A program made the position numbers and the translations under genes. Below the pieces are notes generated by a model, which saw nothing but the letters and a program-made list of their open reading frames with translations, did not search any database and was not told the origin of the DNA. Of a stretch of 64,000 bases of DNA, positions 51,499 through 59,724 are shown piece after piece. The DNA comes from Methylomonas sp. 11b (lineage in GTDB: Bacteria; Pseudomonadota; Gammaproteobacteria; Methylococcales; Methylomonadaceae), in the NCBI RefSeq assembly GCF_000515215.1, contig NZ_KI911557.1, positions 3,963,741 to 4,027,740 on the forward strand, in the 5' to 3' direction. Within the stretch, counting starts at the first letter, position 1, and each line of letters starts with the position of its first letter.

Positions 51499-52242
51499 CT
51501 ATGCCACTTGCATCAACTTGGCACTGGCGCCGGATGTGTCGTCGATGTTTTTCATGACCTTGGATTGCAATTCGAAGTTTCGAGATAGTTCTATCATTTC
51601 CACCATAGCCGCCAAAGCATTGACGTTGCTGGATTCCAGCGAGCCTTGAATCAGCGTGACATTAGCGTCGGCCGGTATGGCGCCGGCTTGCTTGGCGTGC
51701 ATCAAGCCGTCTTCGCGTTTTTCCAGATTGGCCGGATCGGGATTCACGAGCTTGATCCGTTCAACAATCACGCTGTTGGTGGCATTGACGCCTTGCGGGA
51801 CGATAGAGATGGTGCCGTCGGTGCCGATTTCCATTTTTTGGGCAGGCGGTATGGTAATCGCTTCGCCGCCTTCGCCGAGTACCGAGAGTCCGGCGCCGTT
51901 TTGCAATAAGCCTTCGGGAGTTAGTCGAAGATCGCCGGCGCGGGTATAAGCTTCCTGGCCCTCTGCATTACGCACCGCGATCCAGCCCTGGCCGTTGATC
52001 GCGACATCCAGGTCGCGGCCAGTGGTGTGGATACTGCCGCTCGACATATTGGTGCCGGGACGTTCGGTCATCGAATACACCCGCGAGGGGTAGCCGGGAC
52101 CGAAAGCCGGCATCGCGCGAAATTGCTCGAAATCGGCTTTGAAGCCGGTGGTTTGGGCGTTGGCCAGATTATTGGCGTTGGCGCCTTGCGCCAGCAAGGT
52201 CTGCTTGGCGCCGTTCATCGCGATATAAAGGCTACGGTCCAT
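51499..52242 (-). CDS. flgF: Flagellar proximal rod protein FlgF
   Basis: 247 residues, typical FlgF. N-terminus MDRSLYIAMNGAKQTLLAQGANANNLANAQTTGFKAD, mid GRDLDVAINGQGWIAVRNAEG, C-terminal SLESSNVNALAAMVEMIELSRNFELQSKVMKNIDD. Located between flgE and flgG as expected. Confidence 0.97.
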   Translation of the reverse strand: MDRSLYIAMNGAKQTLLAQGANANNLANAQTTGFKADFEQFRAMPAFGPGYPSRVYSMTERPGTNMSSGSIHTTGRDLDVAINGQGWIAVRNAEGQEAYTRAGDLRLTPEGLLQNGAGLSVLGEGGEAITIPPAQKMEIGTDGTISIVPQGVNATNSVIVERIKLVNPDPANLEKREDGLMHAKQAGAIPADANVTLIQGSLESSNVNALAAMVEMIELSRNFELQSKVMKNIDDTSGASAKLMQVA

Positions 52243-52258
52243 GGCGGTTTCCTATGAA

Positions 52259-53590
52259 TTACCGAATTTGCAGTATCGTTTGCATGATGCTGTTTTCAGT
52301 AGTGATGGTTTGCGCATTGGCTTGGTAATGCTGTTGGGCGACGATGAGATTGACCAATTGCGCGGATAACTCGACATTCGAGCTTTCCAACGCGCCGGCC
52401 TGAATCAGACCGAAGTTATTAGCGCCGGCCTCGCCGGGAATCGGCTCCCCTGAGTTCGCGCTTTGTCCCCAGGCCGTATCGCCGATTTTGGCCAAGCCGT
52501 TGGTATTGGCGAAGCGTGTCAAGGCGACTTTACCCATGGTTTGCGAACCGCCGTTACTGAAACGGGCAAATATTACCCCTTCATCGTCAATATCAATGCC
52601 CGTCAAGCGTCCGGCCGGTAAGCCGTTTTGGGTCATCGTATTCACGCTGAATTTTTCCTGAACCTGGGTGGAGCCGAAGAAGTCCATCGTGCCGATCTTC
52701 ACAGGTGCCGCGCCGGTCGCCGGTAGTATGGTGTAATTACTCAAGGCGAATCGGCCCGACACCGGGGTTTGTAATTTGCCGGAGGAATCGAAAGTCATCA
52801 CGGCCGGGGTCGGCAATGTGGTGGGGGTGGCCGGTGCGGCGACTGCCGTGCCATAGGTGCCGGCATTGATTGAGGTTCGGGCGGTTGGGGTGGCCGGCTC
52901 GGCCATATAATGATACACGCTCCAATCCGTAGTAGAAGCTGTCGAGGCGCCTTTCACATAATATGTAGAGAGAATATGCGGCGAGCCCAGCGAATCGTAA
53001 ACAGTCACCGAGGTTTGCGAGTTGTAGGAGTTATTGTTGGTTGGGTCGAACGGCGTCACCGTCGGAACTGTTTCGTTAGCATTGAGATTCACCGCCAGCG
53101 ATACAGTGTCCGTGGCGCTGGGCAGACCGGTGAGGGTATTGATCTGAACCGGTTGTGTAACCCCTGTGCTGAAGCCGTCGGAGACTGCGGTGCCGTTGGG
53201 TTTATAAACCATCAGCGATTTGCCCTGGTTATTGACCAGGTAGCCGTCCTTGTCCAGTTTGAATTCGCCGGAGCGGGTATAAGTGATGTCGTTGGTTTCT
53301 GTCGGGCTTTTGGCCATGGTGAAGAAGCCTTCACCGCTGATCGCTAAATCCAGATTGTTGTCGGTGAACGACAAGCTGCCTTGATTGAATTGTTGGGCCA
53401 CATTGGCAACTCTAACGCCGGCGCCGGCCGTAGTGCTACTCACGCCGCCTAGGCTGGAGGCGTAGACGTCGGCAAATTCCGAGCGCGACTTTTTAAAGCC
53501 CACGGTATTGGCGTTGGCAATATTGTTGCCGGTCACCGCCAGGTTGTTGGATGCGGCGTTTAAGCCGCTTAGTGCTGTTGTAAAAGCCAT
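52259..53590 (-). CDS. flgE: Flagellar hook protein FlgE
   Basis: 443 residues. N-terminal FTTALSGLNAASNNLAVTGNNIANANTVGFKKSRSEFADVY (split at 3-43), hook mid domain with TSVTVYDSLGSPHILSTYYVK, FlgE-specific DIDDEGVIFARFSNG, and C-terminal LESSNVELSAQLVNLIVAQQHYQANAQTITTENSIMQTILQIR. Forms the hook; assembled under the FlgD cap encoded 13 bp upstream. Confidence 0.97.
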   Translation of the reverse strand: MAFTTALSGLNAASNNLAVTGNNIANANTVGFKKSRSEFADVYASSLGGVSSTTAGAGVRVANVAQQFNQGSLSFTDNNLDLAISGEGFFTMAKSPTETNDITYTRSGEFKLDKDGYLVNNQGKSLMVYKPNGTAVSDGFSTGVTQPVQINTLTGLPSATDTVSLAVNLNANETVPTVTPFDPTNNNSYNSQTSVTVYDSLGSPHILSTYYVKGASTASTTDWSVYHYMAEPATPTARTSINAGTYGTAVAAPATPTTLPTPAVMTFDSSGKLQTPVSGRFALSNYTILPATGAAPVKIGTMDFFGSTQVQEKFSVNTMTQNGLPAGRLTGIDIDDEGVIFARFSNGGSQTMGKVALTRFANTNGLAKIGDTAWGQSANSGEPIPGEAGANNFGLIQAGALESSNVELSAQLVNLIVAQQHYQANAQTITTENSIMQTILQIR

Positions 53591-53603
53591 GATGCCTTCT
53601 CCT

Positions 53604-54284
53604 TCACAAGATTTGTTTAATTTGACTGAATTTCACGGTGCCGACGCCGTCGAGATTGACTTGCAAACCGCCGCTGCCGCCACCCATCGTCACGCTTTTC
53701 ACCAGCGATTTAATGTTGGTGGCCAATACCGTATTGACGCCGTCAATTTTGGCTTCAGCTTGGATTTTGTAGACGCCCGGGTCGGCCAATTGCTTGTTGC
53801 TATCCTTGCCGTCCCATTCAAAAGTAGTAGTGCCCGCGGCTTGCGCGCCCATATCGAGTTCTCTAATGATGGCTCCGGTCTGCGGGTCTATGATCTTTAC
53901 GCTGACATTCGGCGAGCTGCTGGGCATTTCGAAATCCCCCGAGACACTGCCGCCGGCGCCCAGCAATGCTTCCTTAGCCGGAGCGGACACGTGGCGACCT
54001 ACCAAACCGGCGGCTTGCAGGGCTTGGTCTGAACTGAGCGAGCTGGCGAAATCCTTGAACGAAGCCTGGAGATCCTGAATGCCGGAAACGGTACTGAACT
54101 GGGCCATCTGACCGAGAAATTCGCCGTTGTCCATGGGCTTCATCGGGTCTTGATGCGTCATTTGCGTGGTCAGCAGTTTCAGAAATTGGTCTTGCCCCAA
54201 GGTTTGTTTTTGCACGCCCTTTGCCGTGCCCGAACCGGTAGTGGCTAAGCCGAGGCTGTTAAATGTATCGATTGCGCTGGTCAT
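53604..54284 (-). CDS. flgD: Flagellar hook-cap protein FlgD
   Basis: 226 residues. N-terminal LGQDQFLKLLTTQMTHQDPMKPMDNGEFLGQMAQFSTVSGIQDL (about 29-72) is the FlgD signature. A FlgD Ig-like and Tudor-like region follows (ELDMGAQAAGTTTFEWDGKDSNKQLADPGVYKIQ). Scaffold for hook assembly, placed between flgC and flgE. Confidence 0.96.
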   Translation of the reverse strand: MTSAIDTFNSLGLATTGSGTAKGVQKQTLGQDQFLKLLTTQMTHQDPMKPMDNGEFLGQMAQFSTVSGIQDLQASFKDFASSLSSDQALQAAGLVGRHVSAPAKEALLGAGGSVSGDFEMPSSSPNVSVKIIDPQTGAIIRELDMGAQAAGTTTFEWDGKDSNKQLADPGVYKIQAEAKIDGVNTVLATNIKSLVKSVTMGGGSGGLQVNLDGVGTVKFSQIKQIL

Positions 54285-54291
54285 AAATGCC

Positions 54292-54708
54292 TCACTGTCC
54301 CATTTTCAGGGTTTGCAAAATCAGGTTTTTTGCGGTGTTCAACACCTCTACATTGTTTTCGTAGGAGCGGGAAGCGGACATCATATTGGCCATTTCTTCC
54401 ACGGTATTGACGTTGGATTTATAGATGTAGCCGGTGGCGTCCGCCAGCGGATGATTGGGGGCGTATTCCATCACCGGCGGGGCCTGGTTTTCGACGACGC
54501 CCAGCACATTGACGCCGCTGCTGGTGCTGTTCTTATCCATCGCATTTTTCAGCTCGGCGGCGAATACCGGTTGACGGGATTTGTAGACCTGGTCGATGCT
54601 GCTGCTGACGCTGCTGGCATTGGAAATATTGCTGGCTACCAGATTCAGTCTCAGGTTTTGCGCGTTCATGCCGCTGCCGGCGACGTCGAAGATGCGAAAT
54701 GAAGACAT
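54292..54708 (-). CDS. flgC: Flagellar proximal rod protein FlgC
   Basis: 138 residues, standard. N-terminal FRIFDVAGSGMNAQNLRLNLVASNISNA, mid PVFAAELKNAMD, C-terminal YIYKSNVNTVEEMANMMSASRSYENNVEVLNTAKNLILQTLKMGQ (split). Two bases after flgB. Confidence 0.97.
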   Translation of the reverse strand: MSSFRIFDVAGSGMNAQNLRLNLVASNISNASSVSSSIDQVYKSRQPVFAAELKNAMDKNSTSSGVNVLGVVENQAPPVMEYAPNHPLADATGYIYKSNVNTVEEMANMMSASRSYENNVEVLNTAKNLILQTLKMGQ

Positions 54709-54710
54709 GG

Positions 54711-55106
54711 CTATTCTCCTTTAATGGCCGACATCAGGCCGGAAAATTTGTTGTTGATAAAGCGCAAGCTGGCTTCGTACTGCACGGCGTTTTCTGCGTA
54801 TTTGGCTTGCTCGATGTGCGATTCGACGGTGTTGCCGTCCAGCGAGGCTTGTTGCGGATTGCGATAGAGCAGATCGGCGCCGAGTACATTATTGTGACTA
54901 GGTAGATGGCCTTGCTGACTGCGTTTCAGCTCCGAGCCGTCGCCGGCCAGGGCTTGTTGAAACACCGACTTGAAGTCCAGGTCGCGGGCTTTGTAATCGG
55001 GCGTGTCGGCGTTGGCCAGGTTTGAAGCCAAAATCTCGCTGCGCTTTTCGCGCAACGCTAACGCTTGCGGATGTATGCCTAAGGCACTGTCGAAATTAAT
55101 AGCCAT
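54711..55106 (-). CDS. flgB: Flagellar proximal rod protein FlgB
   Basis: 131 residues from the ATG at 55106. An upstream in-frame start at 55154 would add 16 residues and would place the sigma54 promoter at 55139-55153 inside the gene, so it is rejected; AAAGGTGG lies before the chosen ATG. Features: HPQALALREKRSEILASNLANADTPDYKARDLDFKSVF and C-terminal YENAVQYEASLRFINNKFSGLMSAIKG-type end (AKYAENAVQYEASLRFIN). First gene of the rod-hook operon. Confidence 0.96.
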   Translation of the reverse strand: MAINFDSALGIHPQALALREKRSEILASNLANADTPDYKARDLDFKSVFQQALAGDGSELKRSQQGHLPSHNNVLGADLLYRNPQQASLDGNTVESHIEQAKYAENAVQYEASLRFINNKFSGLMSAIKGE

Positions 55107-55138
55107 AATTGCCACCTTTGGGTTTTTTATACCTAAAA

Positions 55139-55153
55139 GCAGTAAATGTGCCA
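55139..55153 (-). promoter_or_regulatory. Sigma54 promoter of the flgB operon
   Basis: On the minus strand TGGCACA-TTTA-CTGC fits the -24/-12 pattern with correct GG-GC spacing. The predicted start is about 55127, 21 nt before the flgB ATG. This suits FleQ/FlrC-type control of middle flagellar genes. Confidence 0.7.
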
Positions 55154-55284
55154 TAAAATAAATATGCTTTTATTTCATTTGTATAGCAATTTGAATGGTT
55201 GACGTGAGTGTCAAAAAACAGTGTTTCAGACGGGGCGGCAAAATGCTGCCGCTGATTTAAGTCGTCAATAAACTGGCGAGCGGC

Positions 55285-56151
55285 TTAACCGACTTTTTTG
55301 AAGTAGCTGGTTAAGCCGGAGCGAACCAATTCAAAGCTGTTTAAGCCCGTTGGCATCGCTTCGGTACTGCTGAGGAACAGATAGCCGCCCGGTTCCAGAC
55401 TGTCGGCCATGCGGGTGAGAATGTCGCGTTTGACTTGATCGGAGAAATAGATCAGTACGTTGCGACAGAAGATCAGGTCAAAACGGCCCAAGGCAGTGAA
55501 CGATTTGAGCAGATTGAATTGTTGAAAACGCACGAGTTGGCTGACTTCAGGGGTCAGTAAGTAACCGTCGTAATTTTTGTGAAAATATCGCGCTTTTGCC
55601 GCGCTATCCATGCCACGCGACAGCGCGGCTTCCGAATAAACCGCTCTCTTGGCTTCCTCGAGAATGGCTTCGGAGATGTCCGTGCCGATAATTTGCAAGG
55701 AGCGTGATTTGGTAGAGGCTTTGATTGCTTCCAGTGCGCAGATGGCTATCGAGTAGGGTTCCTGGCCGGATGAGCAAGCGGCGGACCAAACTCTGACGTT
55801 GCCATTTTTGCGATTTAGCAAGCTGGGTAGGACCTGGTCTTTGAGTTCGACGAATTGCCGTTCGTCGCGAAACCAGAAGGTCTCGTTGGTGGTCATTGCG
55901 TCGATGACGGCGCTTTTGATTTTTTGCGCGGAAAATGACGCAGATTGCAGGCTGTTGACCAGTTCAGCAAAGCTTGCGAATTCAAATTTGCCCATCAAGG
56001 GCAATAACCTGCTTTTTACCAGGTATTGTTTGCTGTCACCCAACTCAATGCCGCAATTTTGGCTGAGGAACTGCTGTATAGATTGATACTCCGCGGCGGA
56101 AATGTCGATATTTTTACCCACCGGACTACCCGGTTCAGCCTGGTTCAACAT
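55285..56151 (-). CDS. cheR: Chemotaxis protein methyltransferase CheR
   Basis: 288 residues. N-terminal helical CheR domain (about 15-75), then the SAM-binding domain: TTNETFWFRDERQFVEL, VRVWSAACSSGQEPYSIAI (SAM loop), LQIIGTDISEAILEEAKRAVY, FDLIFCRNVLIYFSDQVKRDIL, GGYLFLSSTEAMPTG. It methylates glutamates on chemoreceptors. It follows cheV by 38 bp and sits between cheV and flgB, a common layout in gammaproteobacteria. Confidence 0.96.
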   Translation of the reverse strand: MLNQAEPGSPVGKNIDISAAEYQSIQQFLSQNCGIELGDSKQYLVKSRLLPLMGKFEFASFAELVNSLQSASFSAQKIKSAVIDAMTTNETFWFRDERQFVELKDQVLPSLLNRKNGNVRVWSAACSSGQEPYSIAICALEAIKASTKSRSLQIIGTDISEAILEEAKRAVYSEAALSRGMDSAAKARYFHKNYDGYLLTPEVSQLVRFQQFNLLKSFTALGRFDLIFCRNVLIYFSDQVKRDILTRMADSLEPGGYLFLSSTEAMPTGLNSFELVRSGLTSYFKKVG

Positions 56152-56189
56152 GTCTGAATTTTGCGGGTGGACGGCGCCTTGAGTATCGG

Positions 56190-57122
56190 TCAGGAATGGG
56201 CTGCATGATAAAGTTTGAGCTGGTGCTGGATGGAATTCATCAACGAGTCGGGATCAAATTTGGCCAGAAATTCGTTGGCACCGACTTTTTGGACCATCGA
56301 TGTGTTAAACACGCCGCTTAATGAAGTATGCAAAATCAAATAGATTTTTTTCATGTTGGGGTCGGCCTTGATTTTGGTGGCTAGGGTATAGCCGTCCATG
56401 CGCGGCATTTCCACATCGGAAATGATCATCGAGTATTTGTCCTGAATATCGATGCCGTCGGCCACCAGTGCGTTTAAATGATCCCAGGCTTCTTGGCCGT
56501 CTTTTAGCAGTGTACATTCGATGCCAATTTGCTGGCAGACCCGTTTAACTTGGTTTCTGGCCACCGATGAATCGTCCACCACCAGTATGTGATCGTTTTT
56601 GCTGGTTACTTCCATGTCGATGATTTCTGCAGAAGCTTCTTCGCGGCCGCCGATGACTTCTTTCATGACTTTTTCGACGTCAATCACTTCTATCAGCTCA
56701 CCGTCTATTTCAGTTACTGCGGTTAGGTAGCTTTCTTTACCGGTGCCGGTAGGTGGGGCTTTTACTTGTTCCCAGCCGATATTGATGATCCGGTCTACCG
56801 AACCGACCAGAAAGCCTTGAATGGAACGGTTGTATTCGGTCACGATGACGTAGCAGCCGGCGTCGCGCACCAAGGGTCTCATGCCGATAGCCATCGACAA
56901 ATCGAGTACGGGAATGGTTTTGCCGCGCAGGTGAGCAACGCCGCAAATCACAGAATGTGAATTGGGAATTTGCGTTAAGGGCGGGCATTGAATCACTTCC
57001 TGAACTTTGAAAACATTAATCCCAAATCGTTGTTTACTAACAAGTTTAAACAACAAAAGTTCGAATCTGTTGTGCCCCGCCAGTTTGGTGCGCTGATCGA
57101 CTCCGTCTAAGACTCCGGCCAT
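56190..57122 (-). CDS. cheV: Chemotaxis coupling protein CheV
   Basis: 310 residues: CheW-like domain (about 15-165; FELLLFKLVSKQRFGINVFKVQEV, GVAHLRGKTIPVLDLSMAIGM) and receiver domain (about 178-305; ILVVDDSSVARNQVKRV, phosphoacceptor Asp in SMIISDVEMPRMDGY, LHTSLSG, KFDPDSLMNSI). It couples receptors to CheA and adapts by phosphorylation. The start is at 57122. It diverges from flgA across a 105-bp AT-rich gap in which I see no clear sigma54 or sigma28 box for cheV. Confidence 0.96.
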   Translation of the reverse strand: MAGVLDGVDQRTKLAGHNRFELLLFKLVSKQRFGINVFKVQEVIQCPPLTQIPNSHSVICGVAHLRGKTIPVLDLSMAIGMRPLVRDAGCYVIVTEYNRSIQGFLVGSVDRIINIGWEQVKAPPTGTGKESYLTAVTEIDGELIEVIDVEKVMKEVIGGREEASAEIIDMEVTSKNDHILVVDDSSVARNQVKRVCQQIGIECTLLKDGQEAWDHLNALVADGIDIQDKYSMIISDVEMPRMDGYTLATKIKADPNMKKIYLILHTSLSGVFNTSMVQKVGANEFLAKFDPDSLMNSIQHQLKLYHAAHS

Positions 57123-57227
57123 AAAACCCCCTGAAATATACTGCTTGCAATTATAGACACTTTGCTTTTTTTTACTTTATAAAATTACTGGTATGTTTCG
57201 TGCTTTATCCTTGCAAAAGTCAAAAAA

Positions 57228-57929
57228 ATGGCGACTGCAATGAAGAGCAAAAACTTGAGAGTGATTTGGCTGTTGGTCTGCGAAACAGCGTTAGCGGGGC
57301 CGATGCAATCGGTGCCGTTAATCCAGGATGCGGTTAACCAATACATCAGTAACAGCCTTGCTCCTGGTGGCAAGTACGAAATAGGCGGCGCGCAAATCGA
57401 CCCGCGTTTGCAATTGCCGCAGTGCGAACAACCATTGCAAATATTTGTCCAATCCGGCGAGATAAAACCGGGCAGGAATACGGTGGGAGTGCGTTGCCAG
57501 GGCGAAAGAGGTTGGACGATTTACAGCATGGTGTCGGTAAGGTCGTTTAAAGACGTATTGGTCCTGAATCGATCATTACAGCGCAGCGATGTGATTCGTG
57601 CCGAATATTTGACTGCGGAAACCCGCGATATCGGCTTGTTGCAGCAGGGCTATCTGACCGAGCTGGATGACGTCGTCGATAAGCAGGCGGTACGCAACAT
57701 TCCCGCCGGCAGTGTGTTAAGCAAGCAGCACGTTACCGAGTTGACATTGGTGAAGCGCGGCGAGCGGGTAAATATTCAATCAGGCAAGGCCGGAGTGCTG
57801 ATTAGCGCGGTTGGCACGGCGATGGCGGATGGAGCCAAAGGTCAGAAAATCAATGTGAAAAACCTGTCTTCGCAACGCGTAATCCAGGCTACCGTGGTCG
57901 ATTCCGGTCAGGTGTCGGTTTATTTTTGA
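57228..57929 (+). CDS. flgA: P-ring assembly chaperone FlgA
   Basis: 233 residues with a short signal peptide (MKSKNLRVIWLLVCETALAG if started at 57240, four residues later). SAF-type core: LVLNRSLQRSDVIRAEYLTAETRDI, NIPAGSVLSKQHVTELTLVKRGERVNIQ, VGTAMADGAKGQKINVKNLSSQRVIQATVVDSGQVSV. Periplasmic chaperone for FlgI. First of flgA-flgM-flgN-ycgR on the plus strand. Confidence 0.95.
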   Translation: MATAMKSKNLRVIWLLVCETALAGPMQSVPLIQDAVNQYISNSLAPGGKYEIGGAQIDPRLQLPQCEQPLQIFVQSGEIKPGRNTVGVRCQGERGWTIYSMVSVRSFKDVLVLNRSLQRSDVIRAEYLTAETRDIGLLQQGYLTELDDVVDKQAVRNIPAGSVLSKQHVTELTLVKRGERVNIQSGKAGVLISAVGTAMADGAKGQKINVKNLSSQRVIQATVVDSGQVSVYF

Positions 57930-57937
57930 TAAAGCAT

Positions 57938-57964
57938 TAAAGGAATTTATGATGATGCCGCTAA
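57938..57964 (+). promoter_or_regulatory. Sigma28 (FliA) promoter of flgM
   Basis: TAAA, 15 bp, GCCGCTAA; the consensus is TAAA-N15-GCCGATAA, so one base differs. It lies 34 bp before the flgM ATG. It fits the usual dual expression of flgM, from flgA read-through and its own class III promoter. Confidence 0.75.
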
Positions 57965-57998
57965 ATGCTACAGATAAAACTAATTTAGGAATTCCGTC

Positions 57999-58304
57999 AT
58001 GGCTATCGACCCTATCACCAGCAAATCTGTTAGCACACCGCTACCGGCAAAATCAGCGGTTAAGGACTCGGCCGAATTTAAAGAGAAGCCCGTCAGCGGC
58101 GCCTCCACGGACACAGTCAACATCACCACGACCGCTTTGGACATTAAATCGGCAACCGCTTCAAGCGCTGCCGCCCCCGTGGTGAACGAAGACCGTGTGG
58201 CGGCCATAAAAGCCGCTGTGCAGGATGGCAGCTATCAAGTTAACGCCGAGCGCGTTGCCGAGAAAATGTTGCAATTTGAAGGTCAACTAACCAATAGCAC
58301 ATGA
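57999..58304 (+). CDS. flgM: Anti-sigma28 factor FlgM
   Basis: 101 residues, typical. Disordered N-terminal half rich in Ser, Thr, Ala and Lys, then the conserved C-terminal helix pair: [33 protein letters not shown]. It binds FliA until the hook is complete and FlgM is exported. The GGAATTCC region gives a weak ribosome binding site (TTTAGGAA). Followed 4 bp later by flgN. Confidence 0.93.
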   Translation: MAIDPITSKSVSTPLPAKSAVKDSAEFKEKPVSGASTDTVNITTTALDIKSATASSAAAPVVNEDRVAAIKAAVQDGSYQVNAERVAEKMLQFEGQLTNST

Positions 58305-58308
58305 CGTC

Positions 58309-58803
58309 ATGATAGAGAAAACTTACCAAATCACCGAGAAACTACTAAATAACGGTTTAAAAGCGACGCAAAGTTTGCTCGAGCTGCTAAACGCCGAAGC
58401 CGCAAGCCTGAAACAAAAAACCGATGCGGATGCGATTTCCGCACTCGCTACACACAAAAAAGATCTGGTTGCCCAACTTGAGCAATTTACTAAGCAATTA
58501 GGGCAAGTGCTCGCCACCGAGCAATTGGTGGTGAGTAACGATGGCATCGAAGCCTATCTGGTCAAAGCCAAAGCCGCTGGTATCAATATTTCTGAATCTT
58601 GGAACTATTGGAATCACATCGTTAGACTCTCCCAAACCTGTCGCACAATCAACGAACAAAACGGTGCCAGCATCGCGTTATTGAGTCGACATACTCAAAG
58701 ATCGCTACAAATCTTAAGAGGTAAGTCGCCGTTAGCCGCCACCTACGGGCCCGATGGCGTTACCCGCAACGAGCTGTTTTCGCATACATTAATTTCGGTG
58801 TAG
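58309..58803 (+). CDS. flgN: Flagellar export chaperone FlgN
   Basis: 164 residues, helical. Long heptad-like helices (LLELLNAEAASLKQKTDADAISALATHKKDLVAQLEQF) and a C-terminal NGASIALLSRHTQRSLQILRG that matches FlgN. It chaperones FlgK and FlgL before export. Immediately after flgM as usual. Confidence 0.88.
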   Translation: MIEKTYQITEKLLNNGLKATQSLLELLNAEAASLKQKTDADAISALATHKKDLVAQLEQFTKQLGQVLATEQLVVSNDGIEAYLVKAKAAGINISESWNYWNHIVRLSQTCRTINEQNGASIALLSRHTQRSLQILRGKSPLAATYGPDGVTRNELFSHTLISV

Positions 58804-58836
58804 ACTGAGCGACGAATAACCAGACAGGTCGCCCAT

Positions 58837-59616
58837 ATGCTGCGAAAACTCAAGCATTTATTTTCAAAACCGTTGCCGACGGAGCCCGCTCAAGATGACG
58901 ATGACGAGCTAATAAGTTTTGAGAACCCCAACTTTATTACCGATCCCGACAAGGTTGCCAAGTTGCTGGGTGAAATTGAAAATAGTTCGCCGCTATGTAC
59001 TGTCCAGGTGGAGGGGGAGGACTTTAGCTCCTCGATACTCGCGGTCAAATTGGATAAGAAGGTCATTATCCTCGACGAACTGATGCCCAAGCACGGTAAC
59101 GATTTTTTGTTGCTTAGTCGCTCGTTGAAACTTTCTACCTTTCACAAAGGCATCCATTTATCGTTTAATCTGACTGGAATCGAAGTCGGTCATTCACGAG
59201 GAATCAATTACTATAAAGCGCCGTTGCCTGATCGCGTGTTTTATCCCCAGCGGCGGCGCACCCCGCGTCTGGAAATAAGCAGTATCGATATTCCGTTTTC
59301 CGGGGTTGTGCAGCGTACGGGTATTTCGGTCGGAGGTAGTCTGTTCGATTTATCCAGAGGCGGCGCAGGTATTACCGTTCCCGTCAACAGAGCAAGGGTT
59401 CAGCGCGGCGATACCGTCAAAAACTGTCAAATTACCTTTGAAGATTACGTAATGGATTTTGATTTGTCCGTGCGTTTTGTAAAGCCGGTGTCGGCGGCAT
59501 CAGCCAAAGTGCAAATCGGCGGACTATTCGAAAACCTGTCTTCAAAAAGCCAATCCAAGCTGTCCTATTTCATCACTTCGCTTGAACGCGTAGAGATTAG
59601 AAAACAGAAAGCTTAG
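58837..59616 (+). CDS. Flagellar brake YcgR-like PilZ protein
   Basis: 259 residues. N-terminal YcgR domain (about 35-130; SSSILAVKLDKKVIILDEL), then PilZ with RxxxR in YPQRRRTPRLE (about 137-142) and DLSRGGAGI (D/NxSxxG) at about 170, the c-di-GMP-binding signature, followed by QIGGLFENLS. At high c-di-GMP such proteins slow the motor. Located beside flgN, which supports a flagellar role. Confidence 0.88.
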   Translation: MLRKLKHLFSKPLPTEPAQDDDDELISFENPNFITDPDKVAKLLGEIENSSPLCTVQVEGEDFSSSILAVKLDKKVIILDELMPKHGNDFLLLSRSLKLSTFHKGIHLSFNLTGIEVGHSRGINYYKAPLPDRVFYPQRRRTPRLEISSIDIPFSGVVQRTGISVGGSLFDLSRGGAGITVPVNRARVQRGDTVKNCQITFEDYVMDFDLSVRFVKPVSAASAKVQIGGLFENLSSKSQSKLSYFITSLERVEIRKQKA

Positions 59617-59647
59617 CCTTTTGCCCTGTGATAAAATTGCAACCCAG

Positions 59648-59724
59648 GTCCCGGTAGCTCAGCAGGATAGAGCGGTCCCCTCCTAAGGGACAGGTCGGAC
59701 GTTCGAATCGTCTCCGGGACGCCA
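59648..59724 (+). tRNA. tRNA-Arg (anticodon CCT)
   Basis: 77 nt with encoded CCA. Acceptor GTCCCGG/CCGGGAC, D-arm AGCTCAGCAGGATAGAGCG, anticodon stem GTCCC/GGGAC around CTCCTAA (anticodon CCT at 59682-59684), T-loop TTCGAAT. Reads AGG codons. Its 3' part overlaps the end of the recombinase gene on the other strand and is the integration site of the element to its right. Confidence 0.96.

Noticed and set aside
57123..57227. Promoter boxes for cheV and flgA in their shared gap
   Set aside because: AT-rich with several partial boxes, none matching sigma54, sigma28 or sigma70 consensus and spacing well enough.
57949..58185. Plus-strand frame before and over flgM
   Set aside because: It overlaps the sigma28 promoter and flgM in another frame; flgM is well supported.
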